Part shown: positions 1 to 5,200 of the stretch, one piece after another | How the letters are laid out: the number at the start of each line of letters is the position of its first letter | Position numbering within the stretch: position 1 is the stretch's first letter | Origin: CAYUNA01 sp047629355 | GTDB taxonomy: Bacteria > Bacteroidota > Bacteroidia > Chitinophagales > Saprospiraceae | Length of the DNA stretch: 5,490 nt | Assembly (NCBI GenBank): GCA_047629355.1 | Contig: JBLHWU010000326.1 | Coordinates: forward strand, 1-5,490 | Reading direction: 5' to 3' | Position numbers and translations under genes: made by a program | Notes under the pieces: model-generated | What the model was told of the DNA's origin: nothing | The model's input: the letters and a program-made list of their open reading frames with translations, nothing else | Database searches by the model: none

Positions 1-132
1 AAAGGTGAAATTTTAGCAACAGATAAAAATGGAAATGTGGTGGCGAAGCAGGATAGTTTGATTTTGATGCCGCTGTATCAGAAGCAGGGGGATGATGGTT
101 TCTTTTTGATTAAGAGCTTAACCCCTGATTAA
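1..132 (+). CDS. C-terminal end of a succinylglutamate desuccinylase/aspartoacylase-like protein (5' partial)
   Basis: An open frame runs from the window edge to a TAA stop at 130-132 and encodes the last 43 residues of a protein. Visible landmarks are GEILATDKNGNVV near the start and ILMPLYQKQGDDGFFLIK before the short tail SLTPD. From memory, a segment of the form LMPLYQ.QG.DGFF lies at the C-terminus of Bacteroidota proteins annotated as AstE/AspA-family zinc hydrolases, which remove acyl groups from N-acyl amino acids. The zinc ligands (HxxE...H) would lie upstream of the window and cannot be checked. The gene converges on the ligase gene on the other strand. Its stop codon directly abuts the terminal repeat that starts at 133. 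The reading frame is secure; the family name is a recognition of a short tail only and could be wrong. Confidence 0.55.
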   Translation, partial: KGEILATDKNGNVVAKQDSLILMPLYQKQGDDGFFLIKSLTPD

Positions 133-161
133 AACCCCCGACCCCTAAAGGGGAGTTTTGG
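133..161 (+). repeat. Left 29-bp terminal inverted repeat
   Basis: A perfect reverse-complement match to 439-467. It starts immediately after the TAA stop of the upstream gene and contains the near-palindromic core CCCCTAAAGGGG at 142-153. Cores of this CCCCTTTAGGGG type recur in many Bacteroidota genomes (general knowledge). The core can form a small GC hairpin, and the flanking AAAA (131-134) can pair with TTTT (156-159), giving an imperfect terminator-like fold for the gene ending at 132. Confidence 0.9.
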
Positions 162-217
162 CTTTCCCTCTGGATAGAAATCTACTTTCATTGATTTGAG
201 TTTTTGCTTCTATGAAG
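162..217 (+). repeat. Subterminal imperfect inverted repeat, left arm (partner 383-438)
   Basis: Compared with the reverse complement of 383-438, 40 of 56 positions are identical with no gaps. Similarity is strongest on the side nearest the hairpin (30 of the inner 36). The longest shared block is CTTTCATTGATTT at 185-197. Its exact reverse complement AAATCAATGAAAG occurs twice downstream, at 274-286 and 403-415. Confidence 0.8.
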
Positions 218-252
218 ATTGGGGAATTATTTATTAAAAATAATTCCCCAAT
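218..252. repeat. Hairpin 1: 15-bp perfect stem, 5-nt loop
   Basis: The left arm at 218-232 (ATTGGGGAATTATTT) pairs perfectly with 238-252, leaving loop ATTAA. It is the first of two related hairpins. Base pair T227-A243 corresponds to C356-G373 in hairpin 2, a compensated change that keeps the stem intact. Confidence 0.9.
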
Positions 253-346
253 TCTATATGAAGTAGAATCATTAAATCAATGAAAGGATACTTACCTACT
301 AAGAATGAAGTTCCTTTTGTTTTCTAAAACTAATTTCTGAAAAAAA

Positions 347-382
347 ATTGGGGAACTATTCGTAAAAAAATAGTTCCCCAAT
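347..382. repeat. Hairpin 2: 14-bp perfect stem, 8-nt loop
   Basis: The left arm at 347-360 (ATTGGGGAACTATT) pairs perfectly with 369-382; the loop is CGTAAAAA. Sequence and position match hairpin 1 apart from the compensated pair C356-G373 and the loop. No U-tract follows either side, so it is not a standard intrinsic terminator. Confidence 0.9.
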
Positions 383-438
383 CTTCCTAGAAGTAAAATC
401 TTAAATCAATGAAAGGATGCTTTCAATCAAAAGGATAC

Positions 439-467
439 CCAAAACTCCCCTTTAGGGGTCGGGGGTT
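439..467 (-). repeat. Right 29-bp terminal inverted repeat, overlapping the ligase stop codon
   Basis: A perfect inverted copy of 133-161, with core CCCCTTTAGGGG at 447-458. Read on the minus strand it gives ACC CCC GAC CCC TAA, so it encodes the C-terminal T-P-D-P and the stop of the O-antigen ligase gene. The boundary of the repeat therefore lies inside the coding sequence. Confidence 0.9.
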
Positions 468-1891
468 GTATCAATATTCGTCATCACCGCCATACAAATA
501 AAAAAGAACGATCCAATCTTATCCGTCTCAATCATATCATTGATAAGTAACAAACAATCAATAATAATCACCGTCAAAATTACGGTCATCACAATATGTT
601 TTTTCATCGGGTCTTTAGTTTTGTGATAGACCGTTTCTCCTCGAATCAAAAAGTAAAAACACATCAGCAAAAATAAAAACGCTCCAATAAATCCTTGCTC
701 CACAATCAACATCAAATAGTAATTATGAATACCTGATTGCTCAGGATTATCACTCACATAAGTTTCAAAACTAGTGACGGTATAGCCTTTGTAAAAACCA
801 TAAAAGTTCCCTGGGCCAAAACCAGTCAACGGTTCTTTTTGACTCATCTGATAACCTGCGACCCAACGATAGACTCGTTCCATCGTCGAAATATCTTCCC
901 CTTTTGCAGTAGCTGAAATCAAATTATCGAACTGATTATGCGTAACCGTATTTTTAAATTCAGGGGCATAATCCATATAAGAATTATCAGTAATCAAATG
1001 TACGACTACTCCTAAAGCAATCGCCACCGCCAATCCAACGGCAACCTTCATCAACCGAAAACGAATAATTTGCACCGCTGCAATCGCAATCGCAATACCA
1101 ACATAAGCTGCTCGTGTGTACGATAATTGCACAGCCACCAAACCAATCAAAAGTGCTACAATTAAAAACCACCAAGTCTTAGAATATTTAGGATACCATT
1201 TTTTGACATACCAAATGAATGGTAAAAACAAGGCGACGATGCAACCATACATCACATGATTTCGATAAAATGGGCCAACGCAAAAATTGATTTCTTTAAA
1301 TGAGAAACCAGTCGCCGCATGCCGAATCATCACATAAAATATCGTTGCGAAAATGGGAAAAAAGAAAAACCAAAATAATTTTTTAAAATCTTTAGCTGTT
1401 TTGATGAGCTGGCCTGCCATGAAATAAAAGACGAAGACATACCAAAATTTTGCAAGTAAAAATTTTATAGAAACTAAATAATCGTAGGAATGAAGTGTCG
1501 TGATAAATGTCCAAAGCAAATGCAAAACCACAAATATCGTGATCGGATGTTTGTAAAACTCCTTGCCAATATTTTTTAAGTTTTTGATAAAATACAAAAG
1601 GTAGACGAGCATCAATCCGATGATCAAAAGCTCTGGTGGGAAGTCTGTTCCAAGCCCTCCAGGTAAGGTCATTTCCACCGAAAATGGAATGAAAAATAAG
1701 GTAATGAAAAATAAAATTTTAAAGTCTACCACCGCCAGAAAGCCAATTAAAAGAACTAAAGGCAACCCAGCCAAAAAATAAAAATCAGTTGCCGCTGCAA
1801 TAAATAAAGACAACAAAATGACTGCTCCAAAAATTGTAAATAATTTTTGAGAAATACTTTCTGTCGATATGCCAAGTAGCTTTGCAAACAT
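452..1891 (-). CDS. O-antigen ligase/polymerase family membrane protein (Wzy_C type)
   Basis: A 479-residue integral membrane protein with about 12 hydrophobic segments, in the size range of WaaL/Wzy proteins. It has a large non-membrane loop at about 301-390 before the last three helices. Conserved-looking features are YRNHVMYG (209-216), an arginine in SYTRAAYVG (R260), MERVYRW (337-343), GFGPGNF (357-363), and IHNYYLMLIVEQGFIG (388-403) with H389-N390. This is the usual Wzy_C layout. The family either joins lipid-linked O-antigen or other glycan to an acceptor (ligase) or polymerises repeat units (Wzy) at the periplasmic face; sequence alone does not decide which. The adjacent Wzz-like gene favours length-controlled polymer synthesis. 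The ATG start lies 28 bp after the wzz-like stop, consistent with co-transcription; no Shine-Dalgarno is visible. The last residues TTPDP and the TAA come from the terminal repeat at 439-467, so the native C-terminus may have been replaced. Confidence 0.88.
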   Translation of the reverse strand: MFAKLLGISTESISQKLFTIFGAVILLSLFIAAATDFYFLAGLPLVLLIGFLAVVDFKILFFITLFFIPFSVEMTLPGGLGTDFPPELLIIGLMLVYLLYFIKNLKNIGKEFYKHPITIFVVLHLLWTFITTLHSYDYLVSIKFLLAKFWYVFVFYFMAGQLIKTAKDFKKLFWFFFFPIFATIFYVMIRHAATGFSFKEINFCVGPFYRNHVMYGCIVALFLPFIWYVKKWYPKYSKTWWFLIVALLIGLVAVQLSYTRAAYVGIAIAIAAVQIIRFRLMKVAVGLAVAIALGVVVHLITDNSYMDYAPEFKNTVTHNQFDNLISATAKGEDISTMERVYRWVAGYQMSQKEPLTGFGPGNFYGFYKGYTVTSFETYVSDNPEQSGIHNYYLMLIVEQGFIGAFLFLLMCFYFLIRGETVYHKTKDPMKKHIVMTVILTVIIIDCLLLINDMIETDKIGSFFFICMAVMTNIDTTPDP

Positions 1892-1919
1892 CTTTTGGTG
1901 ATTAGTGATCAGGTGACAA

Positions 1920-3020
1920 TTACTCTTGACTTAGTTTTTTCCAATCCACATCTTTGTAATTTTCTAAAACCAAAACGCCAATCAAGCTTAGAATAAAAGC
2001 AAGAATAACTGCACTGATCGTGATTAAGGCACGGCCTGGGCGAGATTTTACGACTGGGACAGTTCCATTTTCGACAACCATGATAGTTGGAATATAAGAA
2101 TCATAACTTGCTTTAAGTTGTTTGAATCGTTCCCGGTCAATACTTATTTGTTCCCGAGCTTCTTGGTGTTCATCTTCCAATTCGTTGACCAAAGACATTC
2201 CACTATTAAAAAGAGCTAAGTTTTGTTCGAGACTTTCTACTTCTTTTTCAAAACCACTTACTTGTGCTCTTAGAAAAATAGAAGAGTCTCTTGCCGCACC
2301 TCTACCCATTTTTAAAACTTCTAATTTTGCTCTTGCTCCGATTAGTTGACCTCGTTGTTTAGCAACCATTTGTGCTAATAATTCACCTTGAGTTTCAGTA
2401 TTAAAAACTTGATATTTTTTTCTAACTTTTGAAAGACTATCCCCCAGAATATAAAGAGATTGTTGTTTTTCCTTGATCGTTCCTTTCAATGAATTCATTC
2501 TTTTGGAATGTCCATCTTTGATCAACGCTTGAGCAATTTCTGTGGTTCTAATTCTCGCTGCATTTACTATTTCAGCAGCCTTTATACTATCTCTATCTTC
2601 TACCGCAATTTCAATTGCTTCGTATTTAGTTTTTTCTACATTATATAGTTTCCGAAACTTCTTCCGAACTTTATCCTTTGATTTTCGCTTGCTTGGATCG
2701 ATTTCGTAATGATCATAAAGTTTAAATTTACTAATCAAATAAGTCACCAATTCGTTAGATTGTGCAATGGTCAAAAGTCGATCATTGTCAGTATCTTCTC
2801 CATAAATATCTCGATCTCTTTCGATTTCACCCACCGCTTCGGGCTTACCCAAGTCAGGACTTGCTGCATAAAAAACGGTGGTGGATTGATAATAGTCATC
2901 TAAGCCAAACCAAGTGATTAGAGCAGTTCCAATTCCTGCAATTAAACAAATTCTTAAGATAGGTTTTCGCCATCGTAAAAGAGTAGAAATGACGCCTAGT
3001 AGGTTCTCGTTATTTTCCAT
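1920..3020 (-). CDS. Wzz-type polysaccharide chain-length regulator (polysaccharide co-polymerase)
   Basis: A 366-residue protein with two membrane helices, at about 21-40 (ILRICLIAGIGTALITWFGL) and about 331-353. The roughly 290 residues between them would lie in the periplasm and are predicted by eye to be largely coiled coil at about 172-305 (rich in E, K, Q and L heptads). YYQSTTVFY after the first helix and PVVKSRPGR just before the second match the Wzz layout, in which a proline-containing segment precedes the last helix. There is no C-terminal tyrosine-kinase domain (only 13 residues follow the helix), so this resembles O-antigen Wzz rather than Wzc. Proteins of this family oligomerise and set the modal length of O-antigen or capsule made by Wzy. 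The ligase/polymerase gene follows after 28 bp. The ATG is supported by the -7 box at 3041-3048. An alternative is an exopolysaccharide export co-polymerase. Confidence 0.85.
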   Translation of the reverse strand: MENNENLLGVISTLLRWRKPILRICLIAGIGTALITWFGLDDYYQSTTVFYAASPDLGKPEAVGEIERDRDIYGEDTDNDRLLTIAQSNELVTYLISKFKLYDHYEIDPSKRKSKDKVRKKFRKLYNVEKTKYEAIEIAVEDRDSIKAAEIVNAARIRTTEIAQALIKDGHSKRMNSLKGTIKEKQQSLYILGDSLSKVRKKYQVFNTETQGELLAQMVAKQRGQLIGARAKLEVLKMGRGAARDSSIFLRAQVSGFEKEVESLEQNLALFNSGMSLVNELEDEHQEAREQISIDRERFKQLKASYDSYIPTIMVVENGTVPVVKSRPGRALITISAVILAFILSLIGVLVLENYKDVDWKKLSQE

Positions 3021-3040
3021 GTAAAGTTGTGATTATTCCG

Positions 3041-3048
3041 CAAAAGTA
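3041..3048 (-). promoter_or_regulatory. Putative Bacteroidota -7 box for the wzz-ligase operon
   Basis: On the minus strand this reads TACTTTTG followed by C, a full match to TAnnTTTG. It lies 20 nt upstream of the ATG at 3020, predicting a short leader. No good -33 TTTG is visible at the usual distance, so the call rests on the -7 box alone. Confidence 0.45.
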
Positions 3049-3108
3049 AACGTTTCGATTGAAATATTTACTCTTTTTTGTTTTGTTCTTTTATAAACGA
3101 ACTATGTG

Positions 3109-3122
3109 AAATATTAATATTT
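3109..3122. other. 14-bp perfect AT palindrome between the glycosyltransferase and wzz-like genes
   Basis: AAATATTAATATTT is its own reverse complement. It lies in the 141-bp gap 3021-3161, about 60 bp upstream of the proposed -7 box on the minus strand. It could be an operator for a dimeric regulator, but an AT-only palindrome in AT-rich DNA can arise by chance. The same gap holds an A9 run at 3125-3133. No convincing terminator for the glycosyltransferase gene is seen here, so read-through into the wzz-like gene is possible. Confidence 0.25.
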
Positions 3123-3161
3123 GTAAAAAAAAATTAACGGTATATCGAAATGAGGAGATTT

Positions 3162-4478
3162 TCAATCTACTTGTACAAAACCCAAGTAATAATTAAATAA
3201 AATACTTTGTAAAATAAATGAAGTGGCAATGAGAATATAGGCTAAAAATTTCCACCGATAAGCATGGAAAAGCATCAAAAGAATGATAATTAAATTAGGA
3301 ATTCCAAATGCTAAATATCGTTGAATGTGTAAATAATAATTCAAGTCAAAGCAAAGCCACAGTAAATTAGTGGCAATAAAAATCCATAGATAATGAGTGC
3401 TTTTCAATTTTTGAGTTTTAAAAATATAAGATAAAAGCACTAAGAAAAAAGCAGTAGGATGGATATATCTATTGATACCTGTAAAGTGAGTAGACATAAA
3501 ACCAGTACTATTGTCAGGAGAAGGATTCCACATCCATGTGGCATTAAAAAATAAAATGCTCATCAAACTCATACATATAAAGATGATTGAAAACAACTCA
3601 TAGTTTTTTAATTGGCTTAATATTTCTTTTTTTCTAAACCAATCTATCAATAATTTTAATCCAACTATTGAAGTGAAAGCTCCAATCCAAAAACTCAAAT
3701 AACTACCATTGAGATTCCAATAAGGAGTGTTATAACCTAGCGGGAAAATTGGACCATAATTAAATGCTCTACCCCAAATAGTAGATTGTAATTCAAAATA
3801 GATGAACCATCTTCCAGTTTGATAATATTGAAAAATGACAACCATTGAAACACCCAAAAGGCAAGGCAACAAATACTTGAATATTATCTTTTTCCAAGTT
3901 GTAGCAGATAGATTTTTTTCAATTGGTTGACTCATCAAAGTCATTCCAACAAAAGCAGGGATAAAAAATAAAAAGATAGGTCGAGTCAATGAAGCTAAAA
4001 ATACTCCTACAAAAATATATTTCCATTTGTCCTTTATAATTCCATAAAGTATCGGAACACAAAAAAAGAAAAACAAAGATTCAGACAAAGGCACCCACAT
4101 AAAAAATAAATAAGGCGATGCCATAAAAAAGCCCAAAGTTGTTCGATCAGGTTTTAAGATTTTGCATAAAAAACTTAAACTGAATAAATAAAGTAAGCCA
4201 TTAAAAATACTAATTCCCACAAAATTCAAATTTGTACATCGCCATAAATAAGCGAACAAAGGGAAAAAACCTGCATTGTTAGAATGTTTGCCAGAGGCTT
4301 GGTAACCTTCACTCATTATGGAATGATAATATCCAGCATCACCACTATTTAAAGTGGTATTACTTGGCCAATTTTCTACAATATTAAAATGGTATAATAC
4401 AATGTAAGTCAATACGGAAAGGGAAATATACGTAAATATAGGAAAGACATAATATTCTGTAAGTCGGTTGATTTTCAC
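3162..4478 (-). CDS. GT-C fold membrane glycosyltransferase, PIG-V/mannosyltransferase-like
   Basis: A 438-residue polytopic membrane protein. After the first helix (about 11-31) comes GDAGYYHSIMSEGYQ with D47 and Y50-Y51, then NAGFFPLFAYLWR (68-80). This is the arrangement of PIG-V-type (GT76) enzymes: WDxxxY, GY and F(F)PxxP-like segments in the first external loop. SESLFFFF (132-139) matches the (T/S)ESLF stretch of that family, and LTRP (164-167) and RYIHP (337-341) are further candidate conserved loops. Such enzymes transfer a sugar, often mannose, from a polyprenyl-phosphate donor outside the cytoplasm. The sugar and acceptor cannot be predicted. The start is GTG at 4478: no in-frame ATG precedes M55, whose use would lose the D47 motif. 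The frame stays open further upstream but runs through the promoter and terminator. The gene is AT-richer than the next two genes. A GT39/ArnT-like or wholly uncharacterised GT-C family remains possible. Confidence 0.72.
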   Translation of the reverse strand: MKINRLTEYYVFPIFTYISLSVLTYIVLYHFNIVENWPSNTTLNSGDAGYYHSIMSEGYQASGKHSNNAGFFPLFAYLWRCTNLNFVGISIFNGLLYLFSLSFLCKILKPDRTTLGFFMASPYLFFMWVPLSESLFFFFCVPILYGIIKDKWKYIFVGVFLASLTRPIFLFFIPAFVGMTLMSQPIEKNLSATTWKKIIFKYLLPCLLGVSMVVIFQYYQTGRWFIYFELQSTIWGRAFNYGPIFPLGYNTPYWNLNGSYLSFWIGAFTSIVGLKLLIDWFRKKEILSQLKNYELFSIIFICMSLMSILFFNATWMWNPSPDNSTGFMSTHFTGINRYIHPTAFFLVLLSYIFKTQKLKSTHYLWIFIATNLLWLCFDLNYYLHIQRYLAFGIPNLIIILLMLFHAYRWKFLAYILIATSFILQSILFNYYLGFVQVD

Positions 4479-4506
4479 GTGTAAAAAAAAAATTATTGAT
4501 TCCCAA

Positions 4507-4514
4507 CAAAAATA
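4507..4514 (-). promoter_or_regulatory. Putative Bacteroidota promoter for the glycosyltransferase gene
   Basis: The minus strand reads TATTTTTG, a full match to TAnnTTTG. TTTC, one mismatch from the -33 consensus TTTG, lies 20 bp further upstream (4535-4538). The box is 28 nt before the GTG at 4478 and downstream of the terb-like gene's terminator, as expected for an independent transcription unit. The DNA is AT-rich, so chance matches are likely. Confidence 0.4.
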
Positions 4515-4535
4515 TAGAATTCGTATAGGTTTTTG

Positions 4536-4582
4536 AAAAAAAAAGCTGCCACAAATTTTAAAACCAGTAGCAGCTTTTTTTA
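4536..4582 (-). terminator. Intrinsic terminator of the TerB-like gene
   Basis: On the minus strand the arms GCTGCTAC (4574-4567) and GTGGCAGC (4552-4545) pair with one G-T wobble around a 14-nt loop, and nine T residues follow (4544-4536). Upstream, eight A residues (4582-4575) can extend the stem against the T tract, so it could also stop plus-strand transcription. It begins 14 nt after the TerB-like stop codon, the expected place. Confidence 0.88.
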
Positions 4583-4596
4583 TTTAAAAATGAAAA

Positions 4597-5082
4597 TTAA
4601 GCTTTGTCTCCATCCTTTTCCATAACGATAGGAGTCAACATTGGCAAATCAACCAATTCGGCTTCTTCACTATTGATACTTCCAAAACCCCAAAAACCAC
4701 CTGAAGCCTTAGCAACATGCTTTGCAAAAGTGGTGAAGCTACGATACATCTCAGCTCCTAAATGATTAGTTAATTTTGCCAAAATCGGATTTAATTTTGC
4801 TAATCTAGCTGAAAGTTCTGCATTTCGTTCTGCCGTATCTTTTGGGACTATTTTTGCCCAACGAGCTAATCTTTCATGGTAATCTTTTCCGACGTGGTCA
4901 TAAAAATCTTGCATGATCTCGCCACCTGAAAAACCTCGAATTTTAGTAATTTTTTCTGATTGTTTCAACTCTGCATCTTCGATATCTCCGTCAGCTCCTG
5001 CAATCAATAAGGTAATTACTGGAATTGCATCATATAATTCTTGTAATTCGTCGTCTGGTAGATTATTTAATTGATGTAACAT
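4597..5082 (-). CDS. TerB-like domain protein of unknown function
   Basis: A 161-residue soluble, mostly helical protein with no signal peptide or membrane segment. Residues 22-49 contain VITLLIAGADGDIEDAELKQ, which fits the TerB/DUF533 pattern of a hydrophobic helix followed by the acidic AADGxIxxxE turn (D31, D33, E35 and E38 here), a likely metal-binding site. A second landmark is ASGGFWGFGSINSEEAELVD (126-145), a glycine-rich turn before a second acidic cluster; in TerB-like proteins two such acidic sites lie together. TerB takes part in tellurite-resistance and stress operons, but no other ter gene is near, so a tellurite role should not be assumed. It is a single-gene unit: an upstream -7 box at 5129-5136 and a strong terminator at 4536-4582. 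It is divergent from the oxidoreductase gene. The reading frame is secure, the family moderately so. Confidence 0.7.
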   Translation of the reverse strand: MLHQLNNLPDDELQELYDAIPVITLLIAGADGDIEDAELKQSEKITKIRGFSGGEIMQDFYDHVGKDYHERLARWAKIVPKDTAERNAELSARLAKLNPILAKLTNHLGAEMYRSFTTFAKHVAKASGGFWGFGSINSEEAELVDLPMLTPIVMEKDGDKA

Positions 5083-5128
5083 TTTTTATGGGTATATTTT
5101 ATTAAAAATAAATTTTGATTTGAGAACG

Positions 5129-5136
5129 CAAATATA
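5129..5136 (-). promoter_or_regulatory. Putative Bacteroidota promoter for the TerB-like gene
   Basis: The minus strand reads TATATTTG followed by C, a full match to TAnnTTTG. TTTA, one mismatch from TTTG, lies 18 bp upstream (5155-5158). The box sits 46 nt before the ATG at 5082, inside the 118-bp divergent gap 5083-5200. No equally good box was found on the plus strand for the divergent gene. Confidence 0.45.
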
Positions 5137-5200
5137 ATTGAAATTTTAGGTTGATAAATAGTAAATTCGATTTTTTATAAATTTTTAATAAAAATAAATT

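Larger units (their letters stand above)
218..419 (+). repeat. Two diverged direct copies of a hairpin-plus-tail unit (218-290 and 347-419)
   Basis: The unit is a long hairpin followed by a tail ending in AAATCAATGAAAGGAT. Copy 1 runs from about 218 to 290 and copy 2 from about 347 to 419, a period of about 129-130 bp. Tail copies align with two single-base indels, one each side of an (A/G)AAGTA(A/G)AATC segment. The unit boundaries are approximate. Together with the left arm at 162-217 this shows one building block present three times, once inverted and twice direct. Confidence 0.75.
133..467. mobile_element. 335-bp MITE-like palindromic element without coding capacity
   Basis: This fills the gap between two convergent genes. 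It is symmetrical. The outer 29 bp (133-161) are a perfect inverted copy of 439-467. The next 56 bp (162-217) match the reverse complement of 383-438 without any gap, 40 of 56 positions identical by hand count. Two long hairpins follow (218-252 and 347-382), separated by a less ordered middle (253-346). No reading frame of useful length or transposase is present. Terminal inverted repeats, small size and lack of genes resemble a miniature inverted-repeat transposable element or another mobile palindromic repeat. No clear target-site duplication flanks it: TTAA lies before position 133 and GTATC follows 467. It may also act as a bidirectional transcription stop. Mobility is inferred, not shown. 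Confidence 0.7.

Noticed and set aside
218..419. Possible CRISPR array from repeated palindromic units
   Set aside because: Only two diverged direct copies about 130 bp apart, with no uniform repeats or spacers and no cas genes.
1081..1105. Short tandem repeat GCAATC in the ligase gene
   Set aside because: It is explained by coding for alternating Ile-Ala residues in a membrane helix (IAIAIAAV).
987..1175. Short minus-strand frame within the ligase gene
   Set aside because: It overlaps the 479-residue ligase frame, which has coherent membrane helices and family motifs; the short one is cysteine- and tryptophan-rich out-of-frame sequence.
2122..2903. Two plus-strand frames opposite the wzz-like gene (2122-2349 and 2709-2903)
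   Set aside because: Both are antisense shadows of the coiled-coil Wzz-like coding sequence, have no recognisable domain and no upstream signals.
5109..5117. Plus-strand TA-AA-TTTTG as a -7 box for the oxidoreductase gene
   Set aside because: Spacing inside the motif is one base too long and it lies 84 bases before the ATG; no supporting -33 element was found.
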